Origin: Caldanaerobius fijiensis DSM 17918
Lineage (GTDB): Bacteria; Bacillota; Thermoanaerobacteria; Thermoanaerobacterales; Caldanaerobiaceae
DNA: 34,818 nucleotides
Assembly: GCF_900129075.1 (NCBI RefSeq)
Contig: NZ_FQVH01000028.1
Location: forward strand, 1-34,818
Reading direction: 5' to 3'
Below the pieces are notes generated by a model. It did not search any database. It was not told the DNA's origin and saw only the letters and a list, made by a program, of their open reading frames with translations. The position numbers and the translations under genes are program-made. This document shows positions 7,528 to 14,822 of the stretch, piece by piece (position 1 is the stretch's first letter; each line of letters opens with the position of its first letter).

Positions 7528-7758
7528 ATGTATGTTTATCTGGAGAATGCAAATTTTGTTCAACTAATTGTACGTGAATGGATTGGTAAATATTTAATAA
7601 ATATGTTAGGTTCTATGCTAGGCTCTATATTACCCTCTGTATTGGAAATGCTACCTTCTATCATTTCATTAATATGGGCATCAGTATCAAAAAAACACTA
7701 TGCTATACATGATACAATTGCACATACTTGTGTTGTAGAATGTCCAGGAAAGAGGTAA
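7528..7758 (+). pseudogene. C-terminal remnant of an RDD-family membrane protein
   Basis: The 76-codon frame contains a hydrophobic helix (about residues 23-52) and then VSKKHYAIHDTIAHTCVV. This fits the conserved end of RDD-family proteins, in which a short basic stretch plus LHDxxAxTxVV closes the domain. The N-terminal helix with the eponymous Arg-Asp-Asp residues is missing and there is no ribosome site at the apparent start, so this is a fragment. It lies between the HAAS remnant and the PadR remnant and may once have been part of a HAAS-RDD gene. Confidence 0.5.
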
Positions 7759-7764
7759 CCAATT

Positions 7765-7950
7765 ATGGATACGCAGATGAAAAAAGGAATTCTCGAAATG
7801 TGTATCCTATTTCAGTTTATGGTACGCATATATCATAACGCTTTGGATATTTCAAGAAAATTAAAGCCATCTATTCCGATACTAGGTTATTTTGACATAC
7901 CTTTAAAGCATGAAATTGAATTCGAATTTAATCTTTTAAATATAAAGTGA
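7765..7950 (+). pseudogene. Truncated PadR-family regulator
   Basis: The first 17 residues, MDTQMKKGILEMCILFQ, are a textbook PadR N-terminus (MxTQxKKGxLExCxLxLL). The next stretch, DISRKLKPSIPI, still fits the PadR pattern (YGYDIxxxLxxxIPI). The expected SEGTIYPxLxRLxxxG recognition helix and wing are gone, and the frame closes at 61 codons where the family is about 105-110. A ribosome site (AAAGAGGT) precedes the ATG, so a short peptide could still be made, but it should not bind DNA. PadR genes normally pair with HAAS genes, as here. Confidence 0.62.
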
Positions 7951-8004
7951 AGAAACATAAATATATTTTACATATAATATAATCCTCATTAGGAGATGAT
8001 TGAA

Positions 8005-8463
8005 GTGGAGTCGACGATCGTAATTCTGGCGATATTAATCGTCGCAGTATTGGGTAAAGCTAATTCTGTAGCAATCGCTGCATGTACACTTTTGATTGTT
8101 AAGCTATTACAAATTGACCAATATATTTTTCCGGTTATTGAGAAAAACGGGGTATTTTGGGGATTAGTTTTGCTTATCGCTGCTATCTTAATTCCGATTG
8201 CCAATGGAAGTATTACTCTTGCAAATATCAGGAATGTTTTTACTTCTTGGATTGGCGTAATTGCTTTACTTCTCTCACTTTTTACCACTTATTTAAGCGG
8301 TCTTGGTTTGAAATACCTCACAGTTCAAGGCCATAGTGAAGTAATGCCTGCTATGATTTTAGGTGCGGTGGTTGCTGCTGCTTTCTTGGGTGGTGTTCCT
8401 GTAGGACCTTTGATTACTGCCGGTATGTTGGCACTGGGCTTGAAGTTGTTTCGTATAACATAA
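8005..8463 (+). CDS. UPF0756 / DUF441 membrane protein
   Basis: This 152-residue, very hydrophobic protein has about five or six membrane stretches. Recognisable family blocks are ILAILIVAVLGKANSVAIAA at the start, EKNGVFWGLVLLIAAILIPI in the middle, and AMILGAVVAAAFLGGVPVGP followed by LITAGMLAL near the end. UPF0756 (YtwI/YeaL) proteins are conserved in many bacteria and have no assigned function. The GTG at 8005 was chosen over the ATG at 7996 because AGGAG (7991-7995) directly touches that ATG but is a proper nine bases from the GTG. The gene is intact although its left neighbours are decayed. Confidence 0.88.
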   Translation: MESTIVILAILIVAVLGKANSVAIAACTLLIVKLLQIDQYIFPVIEKNGVFWGLVLLIAAILIPIANGSITLANIRNVFTSWIGVIALLLSLFTTYLSGLGLKYLTVQGHSEVMPAMILGAVVAAAFLGGVPVGPLITAGMLALGLKLFRIT

Positions 8464-8587
8464 ATACGGATGTATGTTTTAATTGCAGGAATTTTGACTT
8501 CGACTATATTACATCCAGCTGATAATATCAAGAGTATTATATAAAAACATGAAAATGTGCAAGCGAATATGCTATTGTGCCACAGAT

Positions 8588-8848
8588 ATGGAGGCTTGAG
8601 TTGAATTTAGGTATAAAGGCACTTTGTACAGGTTTGATCATGTCATGGCGTGGAAGGTGAAATCAAGAGGAATAAAGCTTGTATATGGCTTAGATGCATT
8701 TGCACAAATAGTTCTCTCTCTTGAAGATTTGGCCCGTATGGTTGAACGGGGCATCTATGATCTACAAACGATGGGTAAGTGGTATGAAATATCTGCCTCC
8801 AGTTTTTTCAAGCTTTTTGGATTTGAGCAAATACCTTTCTCTTGTTGA
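8588..8848 (+). pseudogene. Unrecognised small reading frame interrupted by one TGA
   Basis: From ATG at 8588 the frame reads MEA, then TGA at 8597, then stays open for 82 codons starting VEFRYKGTLYRFDHVMAW and ending FEQIPFSC. A TTG at 8624 could start the downstream part. I recognise no family. The composition is protein-like (charged and hydrophobic mix, LEDLARMVERGIYDLQTMG helix), so this may be a small gene with one nonsense codon, or chance. It lies just upstream of the toxin-antitoxin promoter. Confidence 0.3.
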
Positions 8849-8873
8849 TATACACGTAAAAACGTGATATACT
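8845..8873 (+). promoter_or_regulatory. Toxin-antitoxin promoter with palindrome in the spacer
   Basis: TTGATA (8845-8850), a 17-bp spacer and TATACT (8868-8873) form a promoter 22 bases before the antitoxin ATG. The spacer holds the palindrome CACGT-AAAA-ACGTG (8853-8866). An operator between -35 and -10 would let the ribbon-helix-helix antitoxin shut off its own operon, as is usual for such pairs. The autoregulation is inference. Confidence 0.7.
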
Positions 8874-8894
8874 AAAATACGTGGAGGTGTTAGT

Positions 8895-9140
8895 ATGAAT
8901 AAGACGCAGAATATTACGTTATCACTGTCTAAAGATTTATTGCAAAAAATAAAGCATATAGCTATAGATAAGCAAACTTCTGTGTCTGGTCTTCTAACGC
9001 AAGTATTGGAAGAGATAGTAAAAAAGGAAGATTTGTACGAGAAAGCAAGATTACATCATATTAATATATTAGAACGCGGTTTTGATTTAGGCACAGAAGG
9101 TAAAATCGGTTGGAACAGAGATGATTTACATGGAAGATAA
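8895..9140 (+). CDS. Ribbon-helix-helix antitoxin (VapB type)
   Basis: This 81-residue protein opens with a ribbon-helix-helix fold: the strand NITLSLSKDLLQKIKHIAI, a turn, then SVSGLLTQVLEEIV (about residues 27-41). The C-terminal half is polar and ends WNRDDLHGR, the kind of flexible tail that masks a PIN toxin active site. It precedes and overlaps the PIN-domain gene by 20 bases, so the two are translationally coupled. GGAGGTG is well placed before the ATG, and the promoter carries a palindrome suited to RHH binding. Role: DNA-binding antitoxin that neutralises and co-represses with the toxin. Confidence 0.85.
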   Translation: MNKTQNITLSLSKDLLQKIKHIAIDKQTSVSGLLTQVLEEIVKKEDLYEKARLHHINILERGFDLGTEGKIGWNRDDLHGR

Positions 9141-9567
9141 TACGGGTTTGCAGTTTGTTGATACAAATGTTTTGGTTTATGCTCACGATGTATCTGCGGG
9201 CAGAAAACATGAAATTTCGAAAAAATTATTAAAAGAGCTGTGGGATACAAGAAAGGGGTGTCTGAGTACTCAGGTTCTCCAAGAATTCTACGTAACTATT
9301 ACAAAAAAAGTAAAAAAGCCATTATCTCCTTCACAGGCGTCACAAATTATTTCGAGTCTTGGAGTCTGGAAATTGGATATACCCGATGTTGGAGATATAC
9401 TTGAGGCAATTAAAATATCTCAGCGTTATATAATCTCATTTTGGGATTCTCTTATAATTTGTAGCGCAATAAATCTTAATTGTGATATAATATGGAGCGA
9501 AGACTTGAATTCAGAACAATGTTTTGGTAAGGTAAAAGTTATAAATCCGTTTAGCATATACAGGTAG
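9121..9567 (+). CDS. PIN-domain ribonuclease toxin (VapC type)
   Basis: This is a 148-residue PIN nuclease. The acidic metal-binding residues are all present: Asp14 in FVDTNVLVYAHD, Glu55 in LQEFYV, Asp109 in FWDSLI and the Glu127-Asp128 pair in WSEDLN. VapC toxins cleave tRNA or rRNA when freed from the antitoxin. The gene overlaps the antitoxin end. ATG 9121 and ATG 9130 are both possible and neither has a strong ribosome site, consistent with coupled translation. A hairpin follows 27 bases after the stop. The pair sits in the decayed, repeat-flanked stretch 7171-9944 and looks like an accessory acquisition. Confidence 0.88.
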   Translation: MIYMEDNTGLQFVDTNVLVYAHDVSAGRKHEISKKLLKELWDTRKGCLSTQVLQEFYVTITKKVKKPLSPSQASQIISSLGVWKLDIPDVGDILEAIKISQRYIISFWDSLIICSAINLNCDIIWSEDLNSEQCFGKVKVINPFSIYR

Positions 9568-9594
9568 ATTATATATCTGTATCAGATTGACGAC

Positions 9595-9629
9595 AAACCC
9601 CACTTTTTATGCACGTAAAAGTAGGGTTT
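9595..9629 (+). terminator. Probable terminator after the toxin gene
   Basis: AAACCCCACTTTT and AAAAGTAGGGTTT pair around a short loop with one mismatch. Only a modest T-rich tail (GCTTTATGCTT) follows, so efficiency may be low. Confidence 0.55.
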
Positions 9630-9753
9630 GCTTTATGCTTGGATATAATTGTGTATAACCTAGCGAATATTAGATAAAAACCGCGCAAGGCGAGGGATTC
9701 TCACCTATTTTCCATAGCCATATTGCTAATTTCTTTAAATTCATGCAGGCGAA

Positions 9754-9944
9754 GAGACTGTAAAAAATTTTCTGTAAACTGATTAAAAACCTCTTTCTTG
9801 GTAAGAATTGACCAATTTAATTCATTTTAATGCATAAAATGTAGAAAAAAGGTTATACTAAGAAATGGGTTAAATAAAATGTTAATTGATTCTTATCAAG
9901 AAAGAGCATAAAATTAATCTAAATACACAAAATATTTTTCACTC
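9754..9944. mobile_element. MITE-like element with about 55-bp imperfect terminal inverted repeats
   Basis: The left end (9754-9809) is 54/56 identical to the end at 7171. The sequence read backward from 9944 to 9888 gives the same pattern: a GAGTG start, AAAAATATTTTGTGTA, GATTAA, then CTCTTTCTTG-TAAGAAT. The two ends therefore form an imperfect inverted repeat around about 78 bp of AT-rich DNA with no reading frame. This fits a non-autonomous miniature derivative of an insertion sequence. No convincing target duplication is visible. It fills most of the gene-free stretch 9630-9957. Confidence 0.65.
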
Positions 9945-9957
9945 CTTCTTTTTTACA

Positions 9958-10545
9958 TCACCCTATTTTCTTGCGAAGCAAAAAATATTCTCTCGCCATT
10001 TCACCTTCGATGTCTTCCATATCTTTCATTTTTGACTGAATATCAACATATTTACTTTTTAAGTCGTCAATTTCATGCTCATTTTTTTCCGACCTACTAT
10101 ATAGCGCCTTGATATGAAGGATTAGGGACTCTTGATTTTCATATAATTTCCTTATATCCTCTTTAATCCCATCAATTTTCTCATTTAACATTTCATATCC
10201 TTCTGCAACAATACTTATTTTTCTGTTGACTTCCTCTATCAGCGTTCCCAATTCATTTCTTTGATCTTTGAGCTTCTCATCAAAGCGGCTTTCCAATGAT
10301 CCTAACTTCTCGTCAAAGCGATTTTCCAGTGATGCGAGCTTCTCATCAAAGCGACTTTCCAATGATCCTAACTTCTCGTCAAAGCTATTTTCCAATGATG
10401 CAAGTTTCTCGTCAAAGCGATTTTCCAGTGATGTGAGTTTTTCATCAAAACGACTCTCAAAACTTTTAAACTCCTCTTTTACTGATGCCTTAACTTCTGT
10501 CCTGATGATTTCGCCCAGTCTTTGCAATAATTCGTTATTATCCAC
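9958..10545 (-). CDS. Coiled-coil protein with 11-residue repeats
   Basis: This is a 195-residue, highly charged protein with no membrane segment or signal. Residues 33-98 are six copies of an 11-residue unit, FDEKL-x-SLE-x-R (Phe at 33, 44, 55, 66, 77 and 88). An 11-residue period favours a right-handed coiled coil over the usual heptad form. The rest (about 100-180) is also helical with a more ordinary heptad pattern. The function is unknown. Similar proteins are often simply called hypothetical or DUF1640-like. It starts at GTG after an AGAGGGGG ribosome site. The MITE-like element lies immediately downstream. Confidence 0.75.
   Translation of the reverse strand: MDNNELLQRLGEIIRTEVKASVKEEFKSFESRFDEKLTSLENRFDEKLASLENSFDEKLGSLESRFDEKLASLENRFDEKLGSLESRFDEKLKDQRNELGTLIEEVNRKISIVAEGYEMLNEKIDGIKEDIRKLYENQESLILHIKALYSRSEKNEHEIDDLKSKYVDIQSKMKDMEDIEGEMAREYFLLRKKIG
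10252..10449. repeat. Six 33-bp tandem repeats inside the coiled-coil gene
   Basis: Each unit encodes one FDEKL-type hendecad. Copies alternate in type (GSLESR versus ASLENR), so a 66-bp higher-order unit is visible. Because the unit is a multiple of three, copy-number change by slippage would alter length without breaking the frame. Confidence 0.85.
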
Positions 10546-10766
10546 GTATATCCCCCTCTATATAAACATCCCAAAATCAATTGTAACATATGAAAATATA
10601 GATATCAATCAACATTATCTACATGCAAAATTTACCTCCAATACTTTCTGAATTTTATCGGTGTCACTGATTCATACTGTTTAAAAAGGTTTTCATGAGA
10701 TTAGACCTCCAAACAATATAATTATATTTTTCAGCAACGATATGTAATGATTTGTATTTTTTTCTG

Positions 10767-10775
10767 TGTTATAAT
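10767..10775 (+). promoter_or_regulatory. Extended -10 promoter for the URO-D family gene
   Basis: TGTTATAAT (TG at 10767-10768, TATAAT at 10770-10775) is a perfect extended -10 element about 50 bases before the chosen GTG start. No strong -35 box is seen at 16-18 bp, which an extended -10 can tolerate. Confidence 0.55.
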
Positions 10776-10826
10776 AATATCATTAAAATGAAATTTTTTC
10801 AAATAAAGTTGAGGGGGAGATATAGT

Positions 10827-11948
10827 GTGGAAATAAAACCTATAAGAAAGAAATGGAAGGGCACTATGACCGACCGCGAGAGGTTTAACAATCAAATGCA
10901 TTACAAACCTGTTGATCGCTGTTTTAATATGGAATTTGGCTATTGGGATGAAAACTTCAAAGAATGGCCGTTATTCTACGAAAACGGGATAAAAAACAAC
11001 GAAGAAGCCGATATCTTTTTTAGTTTCGATAAAATCGTCACTATAGGTGGAAATGTATGGATGTCGCCTCCTTTTGAGTACAAGGTAGTAAGCGAAACTG
11101 ACACCACTAAAATTATCATGAACAGCGATGGATTGCTGGCGGAAGTTCCAAAAGACGGGCATGATACTATTCCCCACTTTATAAAGCCCACTATTGTCAC
11201 TCCTGACGATTGGAAAAAATGCAAGGAAGAGCGGTTTCGCAGAGATGATCCATCCCGAAAAGTAGATGTAGAAGCACTAAAGAAGGCTCATCCCCCTGAC
11301 AGAGATTATCCCCTTGGCGTCTACTGTGGCTCTATGATAGGAAAGATAAGGGATATGCTGACTTTCGAGGGGCTCATCTACGCCTGTTACGATTATCCTG
11401 ATATGGTAGAGGATATGGTTGAAACCGCATGTGTGCTGGTAGAAGACTTTCTTGACCAGGTATTGCCACATATAGATTTTGATTTCGCTTCCGGTTGGGA
11501 GGATATATGCTTTAAAAACGGTCCTATCGTCCCTATAGACTTTTTTAAAAACGTGGTCGTCCCTCGTTACAAGCGCATAAGTAAGAAACTTCACCAGTAC
11601 GGCATCGATATATGGTATACAGACTGTGACGGAGACGTAAGACCTCTTCTACCCTATTTCCTGGAAAGCGGTATAAACTGCCTGTTCCCCTTTGAAGTAA
11701 ATTCCTGTGCCCATCCTGCGGAGCTCTTAAACGAATACGGCAAGGACCTCAGGATAATGGGTGGCGTAGACAAAATGGTGCTGGCAAGGGGAAGAGAAGC
11801 CATAAAGGCCTATCTTGAAACACTAGTACCGCTGGTGGAAAGGGGCGGATATATACCATTCTGTGACCATCGCTGTCCTCCTAACGTCAACCCAGATGAT
11901 TATCTATATTACCTGGATTTAAAAGAAGAGATGTTTGGAATGAAGTGA
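10827..11948 (+). CDS. Uroporphyrinogen decarboxylase (URO-D) family protein
   Basis: This is a 373-residue barrel protein of the URO-D/MtaA superfamily. It is far from true HemE but has the family start RERFNNQMHYKPVDRCFNME, the central FDFASGWEDICFKNGPIVP segment, DIWYTDCDGDVRPLLP, GGVDKMVLARG and the C-terminal CDHRCPPNV motif, whose His and Cys may bind zinc. Members of this group are often corrinoid-dependent methyltransferases or uncharacterised catabolic enzymes rather than haem enzymes. No haem or corrinoid gene is adjacent, so the substrate is open. GTG 10827 was chosen because GAGGGGGAG (10811-10819) is well spaced. ATG 10866, at MTDRERF, is an alternative. The gene stands alone between its promoter and a bidirectional terminator. 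Confidence 0.85.
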   Translation: MEIKPIRKKWKGTMTDRERFNNQMHYKPVDRCFNMEFGYWDENFKEWPLFYENGIKNNEEADIFFSFDKIVTIGGNVWMSPPFEYKVVSETDTTKIIMNSDGLLAEVPKDGHDTIPHFIKPTIVTPDDWKKCKEERFRRDDPSRKVDVEALKKAHPPDRDYPLGVYCGSMIGKIRDMLTFEGLIYACYDYPDMVEDMVETACVLVEDFLDQVLPHIDFDFASGWEDICFKNGPIVPIDFFKNVVVPRYKRISKKLHQYGIDIWYTDCDGDVRPLLPYFLESGINCLFPFEVNSCAHPAELLNEYGKDLRIMGGVDKMVLARGREAIKAYLETLVPLVERGGYIPFCDHRCPPNVNPDDYLYYLDLKEEMFGMK

Positions 11949-11959
11949 ATATAACAAAA

Positions 11960-11996
11960 TAAAGGGTTTAACCTTACGATTAGGCTAAACCCTTTA
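11960..11996. terminator. Bidirectional terminator between convergent genes
   Basis: TAAAGGGTTTA (11960-11970) and TAAACCCTTTA (11986-11996) are exact reverse complements. The inner CCT/AGG bases extend the stem. It serves the URO-D gene and the converging flavin reductase remnant. Confidence 0.75.
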
Positions 11997-12012
11997 TTGA
12001 ATCTTTTAACTT

Positions 12013-13462
12013 TTATATTTTCAAAGAGATCTCTGCACCATCTCTTATTGCTTCTACAGCTGTAGCTATTTCCTTGCAATCGCCGACAAAACAATACCTA
12101 TCATCACCTTGGAGTTCTGTGAACGTCTTATCAGGTACAACACCTGTTGCCAAGACAACATCATCAACGTTAAATACCTTATTAGCACCATCCTTTATAC
12201 TGCAAATTAATTTTCCATTTGATATTTCTTTTATTATAGCTTTTGTCACTATATTCACATTCAGTTTATTCAGATTTTTTAGCAAGAGTTTTCTCACCAT
12301 CGAAAAAATACCCTCACCTACTTCATCTTTGACTTCAAATACAGTCACATCTTTGCCTTGCATAGCAAGGTATGCAGCTGTCTCAAGGCCTGTCAAGCCA
12401 CCTCCAATTATCGCTATTTTTTTACCAGCCGGTATCTTCCCTGTCAAAATTTCAATAGCCTGATAAGGTTTAATATCTGATTTAATAGCCAAATCAGCTG
12501 GAACTGAGCCTGTCGCTATTACAATTTTGTCATATGGCATATTTTTAAGATCTTGCACTGAGATATTTCGATTTAAATGGACATTTACATGGTATTTTCT
12601 TAAATCATTTTTCAGATATTCTATTACACGGCCAATCTCGGACTTATGAGGCGGCACTTTGGCTACCTTTAATTGCCCACCCAAACTATCACTTTTTTCA
12701 AACAAATCAACTTTATGGCCTTTTTTTGACAAATATATATATTGCGGATGACATACCTGCAGGCCCACCACCGATCACCGCTATATTCAGCACCCTATCG
12801 GTTTTTACTTCAAATTCCTTTTCACGGCCAACCTCAGGATTGATCATACAAGAAACTGGTAACCCATTTAAAATATACCCAATACATGCCTGATTGCAGT
12901 GAATACAGTATCTTATGTCTTCAATGTTGCCGTTTTTCAGCTTTGCGACGCACTCAGGATCACCAATCAGTCCTCTGGCAATACCTATAAAGTCAGCTAT
13001 ATTATTATTTATTATCTCTTCCCAATCTTTAGCAAACCCCAGTTTATTCGCAGCTATTATAGGTATACTTACATTTTCTTTTATTCTTTTAACAAGGCTC
13101 AATATAGGCCTATCGTCAATACTCATCGGCGAAATATGATATTCAGATGTGGAACCAACGCCTGCCGACACATCAAGACCATCAGCACCGTTTGCTTCAA
13201 GCAACCTGGCAAACTTTATGCTCTCTTCGATGTCAAAACCACCATCTGTAAAATCACTGGCATTGATCCTGCATATAACCGTCATCTCTGGAACATGCTC
13301 TTTAACCTTGCGCAGTATCTCCAGCGCAAACCTAGACCTGCCTTCAAAGTCGCCACCGTATTCATCAACTCTTTTATTTACATCTGGTGATAAAAACTGA
13401 TTTACAAGCCATCCATAGTACCTTTTTGGAACAACATTTTACTCACCTCTTCTGTATTCCAT
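12013..13462 (-). pseudogene. Broken old-yellow-enzyme-type NADH:flavin / 2,4-dienoyl-CoA reductase
   Basis: Intact members are about 640-680 residues: an FMN barrel, a 4Fe-4S site, then FAD and NAD(P)H domains. Here the barrel is present only from GWLVNQFLSP onward, so about 150-180 N-terminal residues are missing. A GGAGG site and ATG at 13462 lead only to MEYRRGE and a stop. The remaining barrel keeps DEYGGDFEGRSRF, SIPIIAANKLG and IGIARGLIGDP. The cluster motif CIHCNQACIGYILNGLPVSC is intact. At about 12735 the frame breaks inside the FAD motif GGGPAGMSSAIYI: an (AT)5 run stands where (AT)3 would keep frame. The second frame then continues GHKVDLFEKSDSLGGQL and a GGGLTGLETAAYLA motif to the stop. 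Two independent lesions make it non-functional. Confidence 0.85.
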
Positions 13463-13523
13463 TTTAAAACCTCCGTACACTATTTGTAAAATAATATATT
13501 TTGATATATAGCATAAACATTTT

Positions 13524-13757
13524 TTATGGGTACAATTTATATATCACATTCAGCGTTTCAGGTCCCACTATCCCATCAACCCTTATGCCATAGTCTCGTT
13601 GCAGCCGCATTACAGCATCTTTAGTCCTGGGACCGAAAATACCGTCAATAGGGCCGGGATCATAGCCCAAGCTCTGCAGTATTAATTGAAGCTGCATCAC
13701 GTCGTGACCTGTCATCCCCTCCATGAGCAACCTCGAACCCAATTCTTGTCTGTCCAT
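13524..13757 (-). CDS. Small peptidoglycan-binding (PG_binding_1) protein
   Basis: This 77-residue protein is essentially one peptidoglycan-binding domain: GHDVMQLQLILQSLGYDPGP, IDGIFGPRTKDAVMRLQ, then GIRVDGIVGPETLNVIYKL. The pattern of VxxLQxxLxxLGY, DGIFGPxT and VDGIVGPxT is the family hallmark. Such domains normally target hydrolases to the wall or spore cortex. Here there is no signal peptide and no catalytic domain, so it may act inside the sporulating cell or as an anti-hydrolase or targeting piece. The ATG at 13757 was chosen because GAGGAG lies about twelve bases upstream. The in-frame GTG at 13769 abuts it. Confidence 0.85.
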   Translation of the reverse strand: MDRQELGSRLLMEGMTGHDVMQLQLILQSLGYDPGPIDGIFGPRTKDAVMRLQRDYGIRVDGIVGPETLNVIYKLYP

Positions 13758-13820
13758 AAACGCACACACTCCTCATTAAAATTTACAATACATTATATTT
13801 CTTTTTCCCCGAAAAAGTGT

Positions 13821-13860
13821 AAAAAAAGCACCTATCCTAAATGTGGATAGGCGCTTTTTT
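13821..13860 (-). terminator. Strong intrinsic terminator of the opp operon
   Basis: Read on the minus strand, AAAAAAAGCGCCTATCC and GGATAGGTGCTTTTTTT pair across a 6-base loop. The T-run follows directly, and the stem starts at the oppF stop codon. Confidence 0.9.
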
Positions 13861-14822
13861 TATTTATTATACAAATGGCACGCCACATAGTGGCCTGGCG
13901 CAGCTTCTTTTAGCTGGGGTTCTGCTTCCCTGCATATCTTCATACATTGACTGCATCGATTCTGAAACTTGCAACCAGGCGGCGTGTTTATGGGACTTGG
14001 CACATCCCCCTGAAGTATGATCCTTTCCCGCTTTCGCTCAATCTCCGGATCGGGTATGGGTATAGCTGAAAGCAGAGCCCGGGTATAAGGGTGTAGTGGA
14101 TGATCGTATAGTTCATCGCTTTCTGCCGTTTCAACAAGGCTTCCCAGGTACATAACGCCTACTCTATCGCTTATATGCCTTACCATACTCAAGTCATGAG
14201 CTATAAACAGGTACGTAAGGCCCATCTTATCCTGCAGGTCTTCCAGAAGGTTAACCACCTGAGCCTGTATGGACACGTCCAGCGCCGATATAGGCTCATC
14301 GCAGATTATAAACTCAGGTTCAATAGCCAGAGCTCGGGCTATTCCTACCCTTTGCCTCTGACCTCCGCTGAATTCGTGGGGAAATCTATTGGCATGTTCT
14401 CTATTCAAGCCTACAAGCTCTAACAGGTGGTATATCCTTTCCATGCGCTCTTTCCCTTTATAAAGATGGTGGATGTCAATACCTTCTCCGATTATATCCC
14501 CTACGGTCATCCTTGGATTTAGCGATGCATAAGGATCTTGAAATATCATCTGCACCTTCTTAGTATATTCTTTGTTTTCAGCCTTATTAAACGTGCTTAT
14601 ATCCTTGCCCCTGAAGAATACCTTCCCATCAGTTATATCATACAGCTTTATAATGGTCCTACCTGTTGTGGATTTGCCACAGCCGCTCTCACCCACCAGC
14701 CCAAAGGTCTCTCCTTTGTTTATATCAAATGTCACATTATCTACTGCTTTTAATATCGTATTTTTCCCGAGATTAAAATACTTTTTTAAATTTTTTACTT
14801 CTAGAATCTTTTCTTCACTCAT
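13860..14822 (-). CDS. oppF: Oligopeptide ABC transporter ATPase OppF
   Basis: This is one of the two cytoplasmic ATPases that power peptide import. The Walker A motif is GESGCGKSTTGR near residue 43, the ABC signature is FSGGQRQRVGIARAL, Walker B is FIICDEPISALD and the switch histidine is in FIAHDLSMV. The C-terminal oligopeptide/dipeptide extension ends with cysteines in CKFQNRCSQCMKIC, which in this family can hold a 4Fe-4S cluster. At 320 residues it has the family length. Its ATG overlaps the oppD stop by four bases (ATGA), so the pair is translationally coupled. It is the last gene of the operon and ends in the terminator at 13821-13860. Confidence 0.93.
   Translation of the reverse strand: MSEEKILEVKNLKKYFNLGKNTILKAVDNVTFDINKGETFGLVGESGCGKSTTGRTIIKLYDITDGKVFFRGKDISTFNKAENKEYTKKVQMIFQDPYASLNPRMTVGDIIGEGIDIHHLYKGKERMERIYHLLELVGLNREHANRFPHEFSGGQRQRVGIARALAIEPEFIICDEPISALDVSIQAQVVNLLEDLQDKMGLTYLFIAHDLSMVRHISDRVGVMYLGSLVETAESDELYDHPLHPYTRALLSAIPIPDPEIERKRERIILQGDVPSPINTPPGCKFQNRCSQCMKICREAEPQLKEAAPGHYVACHLYNK

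Noticed and set aside
8597..8599. TGA as a possible selenocysteine codon
   Set aside because: No SECIS-like hairpin is evident just downstream, and the family is unknown. A nonsense mutation or a later start is simpler.
9640..9750. Short minus-strand reading LHEFKEISNMAMENR as a transposase tail
   Set aside because: It faintly resembles insertion-sequence ends, but it is too short and I cannot name the family with confidence.
10268..10651. Plus-strand serine/phenylalanine-rich repeat protein
   Set aside because: It is the antisense reading of the FDEKL tandem repeats. Any in-frame repeat gives such a shadow.
10827..11948. HemE (haem biosynthesis)
   Set aside because: The sequence is a distant URO-D superfamily member with a CDHRCPP zinc-like motif and no haem genes around it, so a haem role is not supported.
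12074..12463. Plus-strand open frame opposite the flavin reductase
   Set aside because: It is the shadow of a real but broken gene on the minus strand, with no start signals.
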